The notes below the pieces were generated by a model. The model saw only the letters and a list, made by a program, of their open reading frames with translations. It was not told the origin of the DNA and did not search any database. DNA of 64,000 bases from Chitinophaga caseinilytica (lineage in GTDB: Bacteria; Bacteroidota; Bacteroidia; Chitinophagales; Chitinophagaceae), in contig NZ_CP150096.1 of assembly GCF_038396765.1 (NCBI RefSeq), positions 3,703,001-3,767,000 on the forward strand, written 5' to 3'. Shown one piece after another: positions 25,468-35,102 of this stretch (its first letter is position 1; every line of letters starts with the position of its first letter). The translations under genes and the position numbers were made by a program.

Positions 25468-27810
25468 ATGAAAACTACCATCCAGATAACGAAGAACGAG
25501 CTGCGGAACATGTTCTATTCACCGATCGCGTGGTTCCTGCTCATCATATTCACCCTGATGTGCGCCTATTTCTACACCGGCGCGGGGTATATGTGGGCAA
25601 AGATGACGCAGGTGCCCTATGCGAACGATCCCAACTTCAAATGGCGGGCCACGGGCTCCGTCACCTCGGCGATCTACCTCGGCCCCGACGGCATCCTCAC
25701 CAACGTACTGCAAACCATTTACCTGTTCGTGCCGCTGCTGACGATGGGCGTCATCAGCCGGGAAATCAACGCAGGCACCATCAAGCTGCTCTATTCGTCA
25801 CCCGTGAAGATCAGCCGCATCGTGCTGGGGAAATACCTCGCGCTGATGTTGTACAACCTGCTGCTGGTGGTCATTGTCGGCATCTTCATCGTGAACGGTT
25901 TTTTCGATATCCTATCGCTGGACTACGGTCCGCTCCTGTCTACCTTGCTGGCGTTTTACCTGTTGTTATGCGCTTTGACGGCGGTGGGCTTTTATATGTC
26001 GAGCCTTACGACCTACCCGATCGTGGCGGCCATCGCCAGCTTTACGGTCTTCTTCGTGCTGTTCAACATCGGAAGGGTGTGGCAGGAATACGATTTCGTG
26101 CGGGACCTGACCTGGTTCATGTCTATCGCCGGAAGAACGGAGAAGATGGTATTTGGCCTGATCATATCGCGGGATGTGCTGTATTACCTCGTCATCATTT
26201 GCATGTTCATCGGGTTCACCTGGCTCAGGTTGCAGGGCGGGCGGGAGAAGCGGCCCTGGTATATTCGGGCAGCCCGGTATGCGGCCGTGATGGCCGTTTG
26301 CCTGGCGGTCGGGTATGTGGGGTCGATGCCGCGGTTTTCGCGCTATAAAGACGTATCGGCCCAGCAGGTCAATACGATACGCCCGGCTTCGCAGGAGCTG
26401 ATCAAGGCGCTGGACGGGCCTTTGGAAGTGACGCTCTATACCAACCTCATCGGCGCCGGCGCCTCCGCGGGCCTTCCTTCGCGCCGCAACGCCTACCTGG
26501 AGTATTGCTGGGACAGGTACCGCCGCTTCAAATGGGACATCGACTTCAAATACGAATACTATTATGACGCCGATAGCACCGGCGGGATATCGGGCACCAT
26601 CTTCAACGATTTCAAAGGGAAATCGATGGAGCAGATCGCCCGGGAGGTGGCTAAAACCTTGCAGGTGGACGTGAAGGATTTCAAGACCCCCGAAACCATG
26701 CGCAAAGAGATAGACCTGCGCCCCGAAGCGCTGCGGCTCGTCATGCGCCTCCGGTACAAAGACCGCTCCGTCTTCCTGCGGACCTACGGCGGGGGCGACT
26801 GGCCGGGAACCGTGCATGTCGATGCCGCACTGACGCGCCTCCTCGGCCGCCCGATCCCCAAATTCGCCTTCGTGACCGGCCACCTGGAAAGGAGCCTGTA
26901 CAAAACCGGGGAGCGCGAGTACTCCTTCAATACGATCACGGCCGGTAATCCCAGCGCGCTGGTCAATATCGGTTTCGACCTCGATACGATAGACCTGGCC
27001 AGGCAAGACATCGGGCCAGACGTTTCCACCGTCGTGCTCGCCGATCCGAAAATGGACCTGCGGCCGTCGGAAATGGAAAAGCTGCAGCGCTTCATCGACG
27101 GCGGTGGGAATATGATGCTGGTCAGCGAGCCCGGCAAATCGCACATCCTCGATCCGCTGCTAAGAAAAACGGGCGTGCGGATGCTCCCCGGAAAATTGAT
27201 GCAGCCCAGCGAGCGGCATGCGCCAGACCTGGTAGTGACGTACCTCAACATGCCCTTCCTCGAAATGCTGAATGAAGAACCCGCGCGGATGGTCCGGAGG
27301 CTATGGGCGCATGGCGTGCGCGACGATTCGGCACAGGCCGATATGCCCGGTGTGATGGGCCTTGCGCATACGCCCGACAGCGGCTTCGCGGCCGTTACGC
27401 TGCTATCCTCGCCGCCGGGCTCCGCCTGGTCGAAAGCAGGCGCGTTCGTCGCCGATTCCGTGACGCCGGTGTTCTCGGCGGCGGAAGGCGATTTCCGGCA
27501 GACGGAATTTCCTACCTGTCTCCGGCTTAGCCGCAAGGTCAACGGAAAGGAGCAGCGCATCATCATCGCCGGCGACGCAGACTTTCTCGGAAACCGCCGT
27601 ATGCCTACGGGCTGGCTGCTCCGCGGGATGGCGTCGTGGCTGAGCAACGGCCGGATGCCGGTTGACGACGTGTATCCCTATGCAGACGACAATATGCTCG
27701 TTTTGCGTACCAAACGGGCCATCGTGCAAAAGATCGCGTATACATGGGTGTTGCCCGGCCTGCTGGCGCTGCTCGGTACCGTATTGCTCATCCGGAGAAA
27801 AAGGAAATAA
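25468..27810 (+). CDS. GldF-GldG fusion ABC membrane protein, copy 1
   Basis: A 780-residue protein. About residues 1-245 form an ABC-2-type permease (GldF-like) with six helices beginning ITKNELRNMFYSPIAWFLLI. A further helix near 275-290 leads to a large periplasmic GldG-like auxiliary domain (about 300-745, with PLEVTLYTNL, KFAFVTGHLERSL, FIDGGGNMMLVSEPG and IIIAGDADFL). A C-terminal anchor (YTWVLPGLLALLGTVLLIRRKRK) closes it. The start 25468 is chosen to match copy 2, giving identical lengths; 25462 is an alternative. It is inferred to form the transmembrane part of the transporter with copy 2 and the GldA-like ATPase. Confidence 0.87.
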   Translation: MKTTIQITKNELRNMFYSPIAWFLLIIFTLMCAYFYTGAGYMWAKMTQVPYANDPNFKWRATGSVTSAIYLGPDGILTNVLQTIYLFVPLLTMGVISREINAGTIKLLYSSPVKISRIVLGKYLALMLYNLLLVVIVGIFIVNGFFDILSLDYGPLLSTLLAFYLLLCALTAVGFYMSSLTTYPIVAAIASFTVFFVLFNIGRVWQEYDFVRDLTWFMSIAGRTEKMVFGLIISRDVLYYLVIICMFIGFTWLRLQGGREKRPWYIRAARYAAVMAVCLAVGYVGSMPRFSRYKDVSAQQVNTIRPASQELIKALDGPLEVTLYTNLIGAGASAGLPSRRNAYLEYCWDRYRRFKWDIDFKYEYYYDADSTGGISGTIFNDFKGKSMEQIAREVAKTLQVDVKDFKTPETMRKEIDLRPEALRLVMRLRYKDRSVFLRTYGGGDWPGTVHVDAALTRLLGRPIPKFAFVTGHLERSLYKTGEREYSFNTITAGNPSALVNIGFDLDTIDLARQDIGPDVSTVVLADPKMDLRPSEMEKLQRFIDGGGNMMLVSEPGKSHILDPLLRKTGVRMLPGKLMQPSERHAPDLVVTYLNMPFLEMLNEEPARMVRRLWAHGVRDDSAQADMPGVMGLAHTPDSGFAAVTLLSSPPGSAWSKAGAFVADSVTPVFSAAEGDFRQTEFPTCLRLSRKVNGKEQRIIIAGDADFLGNRRMPTGWLLRGMASWLSNGRMPVDDVYPYADDNMLVLRTKRAIVQKIAYTWVLPGLLALLGTVLLIRRKRK

Positions 27811-27822
27811 ACAACGAAAGCC

Positions 27823-30165
27823 ATGAAATTATTATTCAAAATAGCAAAGAACGAGTTCCGGCACCTGTTTTACTCGCCCATCGCATGGTTCCTGCTGATC
27901 GTGTTCCTGGTGCAATGCGCGATTTTTTATGTGATCCCCGTATTTCACATGGCGTTGACGCAAGACATGGTGCTGGCCAACAACATGCACAAGGGGATCG
28001 TGAAGCTGGATCCCGATCCGATTACCGTAGATGTATTCCTCAAAGGCGGGCTGTTCCCTTATGCGGTCAGCAATCTGTACCTGTTCGTGCCATTATTGAC
28101 GATGGGCCTGATCAGCCGGGAAACCAACAACGGCACTTCGAGGCTGCTGTTCTCGTCGCCCATCCGGCTAAGGGAGATCGTTTTGGGGAAATACGCCGGC
28201 ATCATGTTTTTCAACCTCCTGTTGATCGGCGTGACGGGAATATTCATGGTGACGGGGGCCTTCAACATCCGGAACATCGATTACGGACTGCTGCTATCCG
28301 CAACCCTGGGGTTTTACCTCATCGTTTGTACCTGCTCCGCCATCGGGATGTACATGTCCAGCCTCTCCAACTACCAGATCGTTTCCGCCCTGGCTACGTT
28401 TACCGTCATTTTCGTGCTCGGCCGGATCGGGAGCCTTTGGCAGAAATATGATATCGTGCGGGACCTGACATATTTCCTTTCACTGCAGAACCGTACCGGG
28501 AAGATGCTCAGCGGGCTGATCACTTCGAAAGACGTGATTTACTTCCTGGCGGTGTCGGGCATGTTTATCGGCTTCACGCTCGTGCGGCTGAAAAACGGCC
28601 GGGAAAGCAAGCCCTGGTATGTGCGGATGGGCCGGTACGCGGCAGTGGTGGCGGCCACGCTGGCGGTGGGGTACTTTAGCTCCCGCCCGACGCTCACCGC
28701 ATACTGGGACACAACTTCCAACCAGCGCAATACCATTCATCCCCGGACGCAGCAGATATTACACGAGCTGGGCGACAGCTCCCTGGAAGTGACGTTGTAT
28801 ACCAACCTGCTCGACCAGAATGCCGCGGCCGGCCTGCCGGAGATGCGCAATTCCTTTTACATGGCGCGCTTCTGGGAAAACTACCTCCGGTTCCGGCCGG
28901 ACATACGGTTCCGGTATGTGTATTACTACGATGTGGACGACCGCGACAGCACGGTCTACAAATACCTTCCCGGGAAGAACCTGCATCAGATCGCCGCGGA
29001 AGTGGCGGACGGGATGGACCTGGATACGGCGATGTTCCTGCCGCCCGCACAGATCCGCCGGCAGGTAGACCTGAAAGGCGAAGGCTACCGGCTCGTGATG
29101 CGCCTGCGCTACAAGGGGCGTACGCAATACTTGCGGACGTTCGCGGACGGGTTCGTGTGGCCCGACGAGATGGTCGTGAATGCGGCACTGCGGCGCTTGA
29201 TGGGAGACCAGGCACCGAAATACCTGTTCGTTACCGGGCAGCTGGAGCGTAGCATCGTTACACGCGGAGAACGGGAATTCTCAGGGCCGGTAAGCGCCAA
29301 AACAGGGCGCCGGTCGCTGGTGAATATCGGGTTCGACGTGGACACGGTCAATCTTTCCCTGCAAGACATACCGCCGGGCATTACCGGCCTGGTGCTGGCC
29401 GATCCGAGGATGGACCTGCCGCCCGTTGTGCAGGAAAAGCTCCGCAAATTCATCGATGGCGGCGGGAACATGCTGCTGCTCGGCGAGCCCGGGAAGCAAT
29501 ATGTGATGAACCCGGTGTTGAAGCAGCTCGGCGTGCAATTGCGCTACGGACAACTGGTGCAGCCCACTTTCGATGAAACGCCCGACATGGTGCGGCCTTA
29601 CCTTACCGATTCCTGCGCCAGCCTGGGCGAGGAATTGATCATGCAGGGAATGCGCAAGGCGATGGAAGAAGGATTGAAAAGAGATACGGCCAGCACACTG
29701 ATGCCAGGCGCTACGGCTTTGGAATATGCAGACAGCGTATTCTCCGTTACCCCGCTGGGTATGACAATGCCCGGCCGCACCTGGCTCAAGGCCGGCCGCC
29801 TCGTCGCGGATTCCACGCTGCCGCCGATGGACTCCGCCGCCGGAGACGCCTATCAACGGTCGTTCCCCGCCATCGCCAGGCTCACCCGCCAGATCCACGG
29901 CAAGGAACAACGGATCATCGTATGCGGCGACGCGGATTTCATCAGCAACGCCCGCGCGGCGGGGAGCTTCTTCGGCGTCTCGTTCTACAGCTGGCTGAGC
30001 AACAACGAGTTTCCCGTTTACACGCCCGTAAAGGCCGCCACGGATACGGAGCTCGCCATCACCGGCGATGCCGCCGGCGTCCAGAAGACCGTGTACCTCT
30101 GGGTATTGCCGGGCATATTGCTGGCCGCCGGAATGATCGTGTTGATCAGACGGAAAAGGAAATAG
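27823..30165 (+). CDS. GldF-GldG fusion ABC membrane protein, copy 2
   Basis: A 780-residue paralogue of the preceding protein, starting 12 bases after it. It has the same order: N-terminal six-helix permease (IAKNEFRHLFYSPIAWFLLIV), linker helix, periplasmic GldG-like domain (SLEVTLYTNL, KYLFVTGQLERSI, FIDGGGNMLLLGEPG, IIVCGDADFI) and C-terminal helix (VYLWVLPGILLAAGMIVLIRRKRK). The two diverge widely in residue detail while keeping length and motifs, so the duplication is old. A heterodimeric membrane part for one ABC system is the simplest reading. Confidence 0.87.
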   Translation: MKLLFKIAKNEFRHLFYSPIAWFLLIVFLVQCAIFYVIPVFHMALTQDMVLANNMHKGIVKLDPDPITVDVFLKGGLFPYAVSNLYLFVPLLTMGLISRETNNGTSRLLFSSPIRLREIVLGKYAGIMFFNLLLIGVTGIFMVTGAFNIRNIDYGLLLSATLGFYLIVCTCSAIGMYMSSLSNYQIVSALATFTVIFVLGRIGSLWQKYDIVRDLTYFLSLQNRTGKMLSGLITSKDVIYFLAVSGMFIGFTLVRLKNGRESKPWYVRMGRYAAVVAATLAVGYFSSRPTLTAYWDTTSNQRNTIHPRTQQILHELGDSSLEVTLYTNLLDQNAAAGLPEMRNSFYMARFWENYLRFRPDIRFRYVYYYDVDDRDSTVYKYLPGKNLHQIAAEVADGMDLDTAMFLPPAQIRRQVDLKGEGYRLVMRLRYKGRTQYLRTFADGFVWPDEMVVNAALRRLMGDQAPKYLFVTGQLERSIVTRGEREFSGPVSAKTGRRSLVNIGFDVDTVNLSLQDIPPGITGLVLADPRMDLPPVVQEKLRKFIDGGGNMLLLGEPGKQYVMNPVLKQLGVQLRYGQLVQPTFDETPDMVRPYLTDSCASLGEELIMQGMRKAMEEGLKRDTASTLMPGATALEYADSVFSVTPLGMTMPGRTWLKAGRLVADSTLPPMDSAAGDAYQRSFPAIARLTRQIHGKEQRIIVCGDADFISNARAAGSFFGVSFYSWLSNNEFPVYTPVKAATDTELAITGDAAGVQKTVYLWVLPGILLAAGMIVLIRRKRK

Positions 30166-30202
30166 ATCGCCGTACACGGCATAAGGAATTAAAACTTTTT
30201 TC

Positions 30203-31543
30203 ATGTTACGAACCGACGAACAAACCATCGAGGACCTGGGTATTTTCGGGAAAAAGAGCGGCAGCGGGATTTACGATATCTATAACCGTTCCCATACCCG
30301 CGGCGGGGAGGCGCTGCTGGAAGAGATGTTCCGCGCGCCCCTGTCAGACAAGGCCGCCATCAACCGGCGGAGCAATATCATCGGGGATTTCGCGCGGCTG
30401 CGCATCCCATTCCCGTACGCATCTTCGCTGTTCGATATGGCCGAAAAATACCTCGTCAGCGCCGACCAGCCTTCGCGCAGCAAGGCAGACCAGGTGCTGC
30501 TCGGCGAAAGGGAAATACAGAACGGCGTGAGCGCCATCATCGAATTGATCCGGCTTTCGAAGGAATTCTCCGGGAGGGAAGACATCCGCAAGCTGCAGGC
30601 GTTCTCCGGTGAGCGCGCCGCCATGGCCGAATTGCTGGCGGACCCCGTTTTCGGGCCGGCATTGAAAGAGCAGCCGAAAGGCAAGCTGTCTTACGGCGCC
30701 GTAACGGCATACGACGCGCTTTTCCGCGTCAGCGAACGGCGGAAGGTAGGGCAGTTGCTCGAATGCATTTACCGGCTGGACGTGTACATGTCCGTAGCCG
30801 CAACGGCGGTGGAAAAGGGTTTCGTGTTCCCGGAAGCGCTCGATAAAGGTACTTGCGAGCTCCGGCTGGAAGGCGTATATCATCCTTCGCTCAAACAGCC
30901 CGTAGGCAATGATATCGTGATGAACGCCGCTCAAAACGTCATTTTCCTTACCGGTGCAAATATGGCTGGCAAATCCACCTTCCTCCGTTCCCTCAGCACC
31001 GCGCTGTACCTCGCCCACATGGGCTTCCCCGTGGCCGCGAAACGCATGTCGTTTTCCGTGCTCGACGGGATCTACACCACCGTCAACCTGCCGGATAACC
31101 TCGGTATCGGCGCCAGCCATTTTTACGCGGAAGTGCTCCGCGTCAAGAAAATGGCGACGGAGCTGCGGACGGGCATGTCGTTCTTCATCCTGTTCGACGA
31201 GCTGTTCCGCGGCACCAACGTCAAAGACGCGCACGAAGCCACCGTGGCCGTAACGCGCGGCTTCGCCGGCAAGCGCAACAGCATGTTTTTGATCTCCTCG
31301 CACATCGTGGAGGCCGGCGAAGCGCTCCGCCAGCTCGATAATATCGGCTTCCTGTACCTGCCTACCCGCATGAACGGCCATGTACCCGAATACACCTACA
31401 AGCTCGAACAGGGCGTGACAGACGACCGCCATGGAATGGTGATCATCCGCAACGAAGGTATCCTCGATATCCTGGAAAAAGGACGGAAACAATCAACACC
31501 ACATCCGGCCACGCCGGCATCCGCAACCATCAAAAACCGTTAA
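30203..31543 (+). CDS. MutS-related ATPase, copy 1
   Basis: A 446-residue protein with only the core/lever and ATPase parts of MutS. The N-terminal half (DLGIFGKKSGSGIYDIYNRS, RGGEALLEEMFRAPLSD) resembles MutS domain III. The ATPase shows Walker A GANMAGKST (residues 251-259), GASHFYAEV and Walker B FILFDELFRGTNVKDA, with SSH afterwards. The mismatch-recognition and connector domains of MutS are absent, so classical mismatch repair is unlikely. Its place in an operon with SusCD, an ABC system and a thioredoxin suggests a different role. A disordered tail ends the protein one base before the TlpA gene. Confidence 0.82.
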   Translation: MLRTDEQTIEDLGIFGKKSGSGIYDIYNRSHTRGGEALLEEMFRAPLSDKAAINRRSNIIGDFARLRIPFPYASSLFDMAEKYLVSADQPSRSKADQVLLGEREIQNGVSAIIELIRLSKEFSGREDIRKLQAFSGERAAMAELLADPVFGPALKEQPKGKLSYGAVTAYDALFRVSERRKVGQLLECIYRLDVYMSVAATAVEKGFVFPEALDKGTCELRLEGVYHPSLKQPVGNDIVMNAAQNVIFLTGANMAGKSTFLRSLSTALYLAHMGFPVAAKRMSFSVLDGIYTTVNLPDNLGIGASHFYAEVLRVKKMATELRTGMSFFILFDELFRGTNVKDAHEATVAVTRGFAGKRNSMFLISSHIVEAGEALRQLDNIGFLYLPTRMNGHVPEYTYKLEQGVTDDRHGMVIIRNEGILDILEKGRKQSTPHPATPASATIKNR

Positions 31544-31544
31544 A

Positions 31545-32687
31545 ATGCAAATGAAACAACTTTTTACCATCGCGCTTTGCAGCCTGCCGCTGATCGCCAG
31601 TGCGCAACATCAATTCGAAATCAACGGCGAGGTGGGCAACCATAATTCGCCGGCCCGCGTGTACTGCGTATATGCGGTGGGGGACAGGCAAGTGCTGGAT
31701 TCCGCGAATATTGCCAATGGCGCCTTCACGCTTCGCGGCAACGTGCCCGACGTAACGATGGTTTGGCTCATGCTCGACCACGCCGGAACGGGCTATGCAC
31801 AGCAAACGCCCTATAATTCGGACGTAGTCGGCATTTACGTGTATGATGAAAAAATGACGGTCCGCTCTGCGGATTCAATGAAAAATATCCAGCCCGTAGG
31901 CTCGCCGCTCAACGACGAAGGCCAGCATTTTTACAGGCAACTGGCTTCGTGGATGGAGAAAACGAACGCGGTGAACTTCGAATGGCAAACCATGCCGCCG
32001 GAGAAACAGGCCGATCCTGCCGCGAAAGCCGCCTGGAAGGCAAAGTCAGAACAGGTGTTGAAGGAAAACGTTGCCGCTAAAACCGCTTACGTGCGGGAGC
32101 ATCCGGATGCCTACTTCAGCCTGATGGCACTGTCGGAACTGATCAACGACAAGCAAGATCCCGCCGTCCTGGAGCAACTGCTGGGCTCACTGTCTGCCCG
32201 CTGGCGGGAAAGCAATACCGGCAAAGGTGTGGCGGCAGATATAGTTGCGCTGCGGAAAACGGCCACCGGCAATAAAGCGCCCGATTTCACGCAGCCCGAC
32301 AAAGACGGCAATCCGGTCAGCCTGGCCCAGTTCAAGGGGAAATACCTGCTGGTCGATTTCTGGGCAAGCTGGTGCACGCCATGCCGCCAGGAAAATCCGA
32401 ACGTGGTGAAAGCCTACAACCGTTTTCATCCGAAAGGCTTTGAAGTGCTCGGCGTGTCGCTGGACGATGCCCGTTTCCGTAATGCCTGGCTGGAGGCCAT
32501 CGAGAGCGATAAGCTGGCGTGGAAGCATGTAAGCGATTTGAAGGGCTGGCAAAACGCCGCCGCGAAGCTGTTCGCCGTAAAAAGCATTCCCCAGAACTTC
32601 CTGCTGTCGCCCGACGGCACCATCCTGGCGGTAAACTTGCGCGGAGAAGCGCTGGAACAGCAGCTGGAAAAGCTGCTCGGTAAATAA
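31545..32687 (+). CDS. TlpA-like thiol-disulfide oxidoreductase with DUF4369 domain
   Basis: A 380-residue periplasmic protein with signal peptide (MQMKQLFTIALCSLPLIASAQ). About residues 22-120 form a DUF4369-like beta domain. The C-terminal thioredoxin/AhpC-TSA fold (about 245-380) has the redox motif WCTPC (Cys277, Cys280) and the cis-proline stretch VKSIPQNFLLSPDG. Such proteins reduce or oxidise exported cysteines. It lies between two MutS-related genes with gaps of 1 and 25 bases, clearly within the same transcription unit. Confidence 0.9.
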   Translation: MQMKQLFTIALCSLPLIASAQHQFEINGEVGNHNSPARVYCVYAVGDRQVLDSANIANGAFTLRGNVPDVTMVWLMLDHAGTGYAQQTPYNSDVVGIYVYDEKMTVRSADSMKNIQPVGSPLNDEGQHFYRQLASWMEKTNAVNFEWQTMPPEKQADPAAKAAWKAKSEQVLKENVAAKTAYVREHPDAYFSLMALSELINDKQDPAVLEQLLGSLSARWRESNTGKGVAADIVALRKTATGNKAPDFTQPDKDGNPVSLAQFKGKYLLVDFWASWCTPCRQENPNVVKAYNRFHPKGFEVLGVSLDDARFRNAWLEAIESDKLAWKHVSDLKGWQNAAAKLFAVKSIPQNFLLSPDGTILAVNLRGEALEQQLEKLLGK

Positions 32688-32712
32688 TTCCTTTTCGTAT
32701 TCAACCAATCGT

Positions 32713-34035
32713 ATGAGTTTCGGAATCGACAAACAAACCCTCGAAGAATTGAACCTGCTGGGCAAATTCCGGCAGGGATCGGTATACCAGCTGTTCAACC
32801 GTGTCAAAACCCGCGGCGGGGAACAACTGCTGGACGATATGTTCCGCTTCCCGCTGACCGACGCCAATGCCATCAACCAGCGCAGCAGCATCTTCCAATA
32901 TTTCCAGGAGAAAAAATTCGTGTTCCCGTTCGATGTGAAACAGGTGAGTTTCCTCCGCGAATACCTGGACGTGTCCGCTCCCGGAAACGCCGGAATGGTA
33001 CTGGCGGGAACGGTAGTGAAGAAATGGCTGTCGTCGCTCACGCGCGACGAACGCTATAAGAAAATGGTGCAGGGCCTGCATGCCGCCATCGTCACCCTTC
33101 AAAAATGTCACGCTTTCGTATCGTCCGTCAGCCAGGCCGATGGCCCGTTCCAGGTGCGGTTGCAGGCCATGCGCGAAATGCAGGCGGATAAAAGAGTGGA
33201 AGCGTTGCGCAATATGGACATCTACGAGGCGTTGCCCGTACGCACCCTGGCGCGGTACGACCATCTCCTCAAAGGCAAGCTGCAAAAGCAGATGGAAGAC
33301 CTGCTCCATTTCATTTACGAGACAGACGTTTTTATCGCCGTGAGCGATGTGGCGCGCGAGAAATCCTTTCATTACGCGCATGCGCTGCTGCCCGGAGCGA
33401 ACGTATTCCGCGCCGAAGCGCTGGCGCATCCTTGCATAGAGGGTGCCGTAGGTAACGGTATTCACCTGGGTGCGGCGGCGAATGTGCTTTTCCTGACCGG
33501 TGCGAACATGGCGGGGAAGTCGACCCTCATGAAATCCATCGGGATCGGTTGTTACCTGGCGCACATGGGCTTCCCGGTAGCAGCGGCGAAACTGGAGTTT
33601 TCCGTGCGTGATGGCATGTATACCTCCATCAACGTGGCAGACAACATCGGCCTGGGATACAGCCATTTCTATGCGGAGGTGGTACGGGTGAAACATGCCG
33701 CAGAAGCTGCCGCCAGCGGGAAACGGCTGCTCCTGATGTTCGACGAGCTTTTCAAGGGCACGAACGTGAAAGACGCGTACGACGGAACGCTGGCCGTAAC
33801 GGAAGGCTTTGCCGGATACACGGCCTGCCTGTTCGTAGTGTCTACGCACATCATCGAAGTAGGGGAGGCGCTGCAGCAATACGGCAATATCCGTTTTGCA
33901 TTCATGCCAACGATCATGGACGGCCCCCGGCCACGGTACACTTATCAGCTCCGGGAAGGCATTACGGAAGACAGGCAGGGTATGATGATCATCCGCAACG
34001 AGGGCATTCTCGGTTTACTGAACGATTCAATCTGA
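32713..34035 (+). CDS. MutS-related ATPase, copy 2
   Basis: A 440-residue paralogue of the protein at 30203, with the same architecture: domain III-like N-terminus (LNLLGKFRQGSVYQLFNRVK, RGGEQLLDDMFRFPLTD), Walker A GANMAGKST (residues 263-271), YSHFYAEV and Walker B LLMFDELFKGTNVKDA. No mismatch-binding domain is present. MutS-family ATPases work as dimers, so copies 1 and 2 may form a heterodimer; this is inference. It is followed after six bases by a secreted protease gene. Confidence 0.82.
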   Translation: MSFGIDKQTLEELNLLGKFRQGSVYQLFNRVKTRGGEQLLDDMFRFPLTDANAINQRSSIFQYFQEKKFVFPFDVKQVSFLREYLDVSAPGNAGMVLAGTVVKKWLSSLTRDERYKKMVQGLHAAIVTLQKCHAFVSSVSQADGPFQVRLQAMREMQADKRVEALRNMDIYEALPVRTLARYDHLLKGKLQKQMEDLLHFIYETDVFIAVSDVAREKSFHYAHALLPGANVFRAEALAHPCIEGAVGNGIHLGAAANVLFLTGANMAGKSTLMKSIGIGCYLAHMGFPVAAAKLEFSVRDGMYTSINVADNIGLGYSHFYAEVVRVKHAAEAAASGKRLLLMFDELFKGTNVKDAYDGTLAVTEGFAGYTACLFVVSTHIIEVGEALQQYGNIRFAFMPTIMDGPRPRYTYQLREGITEDRQGMMIIRNEGILGLLNDSI

Positions 34036-34041
34036 TACAAT

Positions 34042-34992
34042 ATGCGACTATATCGTTTTTTGCTGGTTTTGATTTGCGGGAACGCCCTGCTGCAGTCTGC
34101 TTTGGCGCAAGACAGTCTTAATGGCGGGATGTACGTCGACTATCAGCAATTCTTTTCCAGCCTATCCTTTACGCCCGTTGCCGGGCGCTCTCCGGCCGCC
34201 ATCCAGCAAGACCTCAAATCCAGCGCAGCGCGGCTGGTGGAAGATGTTCCGCCCGCCACGCCGCTGTCGCTGCCCGGTGCAGGGCGCAAAACGTTGACTG
34301 CCGAGGCGATTTACACGCGCCGCAAAAACAGCGTGCTGATGGTTGGGCGGCTGAAGAAAGCCGGCACAGGCGCCGGTATTTCCTTCGATATCACCGGTAC
34401 TGCATTCGCCATCACGGCCGGAGGCGTTTGCGTGACCAATTACCACGTCCTGGAGCAGATCATCGCTCCCCGGGAGGAGGCCGGCCGGCAAGACAGCGCA
34501 TGGTTCGTCATTACCCGCGATAAACGTGTTTTCCTCATCAACAAGATCGTTTCCTGGTCGCGCAATAACGACCTGGCGATATTTGCCCTCGATGCGGGCG
34601 GCGCGCGGTTCGATCCGCTGCCGTTAGGGAAACCTGCGGAGGAGGGAGCGAGTGTATATTGCCTGTCGCATCCGGGCGGGTATTTCTGGTACTTCAGCAA
34701 GGGCATCGTGGCTAGGAACGCGGTGGTATCGGGGCCATCGCTGGCAACGGGTTTCAATCCTGCAGGCATAAAGCCTGTCAGAATGGAGGTGACAGCGGAT
34801 TATGGCGTCGGTTCCAGCGGAGGGCCCATCTTCGACCGCCGTGGCAACCTCGCGGGCATCGTTTCTACCACCACGCCCCTGGGATCGGTAATGAGGGATT
34901 CGTTGGGGAACAACCTGGGGCACCAGCAAATGGTGGTCCGCGATGCGGTACCGGTATTTGCGTTGCGGCAATTGTTGGGGCTGGCGGATTAG
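34042..34992 (+). CDS. Secreted trypsin-like serine protease
   Basis: A 316-residue exported protease (signal MRLYRFLLVLICGNALLQSALAQ). The chymotrypsin-fold triad is visible as His135 (VTNYHVLE), Asp177 (RNNDLAIF) and Ser259 (GVGSSGGPIFD). No PDZ domain follows, unlike DegP/HtrA. It is the last closely spaced gene (6-base gap) of the susC run. A role in cutting a surface or periplasmic substrate of the system is inferred from position only. Confidence 0.85.
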   Translation: MRLYRFLLVLICGNALLQSALAQDSLNGGMYVDYQQFFSSLSFTPVAGRSPAAIQQDLKSSAARLVEDVPPATPLSLPGAGRKTLTAEAIYTRRKNSVLMVGRLKKAGTGAGISFDITGTAFAITAGGVCVTNYHVLEQIIAPREEAGRQDSAWFVITRDKRVFLINKIVSWSRNNDLAIFALDAGGARFDPLPLGKPAEEGASVYCLSHPGGYFWYFSKGIVARNAVVSGPSLATGFNPAGIKPVRMEVTADYGVGSSGGPIFDRRGNLAGIVSTTTPLGSVMRDSLGNNLGHQQMVVRDAVPVFALRQLLGLAD

Positions 34993-35102
34993 GAGGGGCC
35001 GGCCTACATCCTCCATACCCCTCCATCTCCGTAAATCACTGACTTTCCCAAATAGCGGCAAACACCGATCCCCGCTTTCCTGCATTGCCCTTTTTTTGCA
35101 GT

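Noticed and set aside
24528..30165. Calling the ABC genes a gliding-motility locus
   Set aside because: Only GldA/F/G-like parts are present, in fused and duplicated form; no other gliding genes are in the window.
30203..34035. Calling the two MutS-like genes mutS for mismatch repair
   Set aside because: Both lack the mismatch-recognition and connector domains and are about half the length of MutS.
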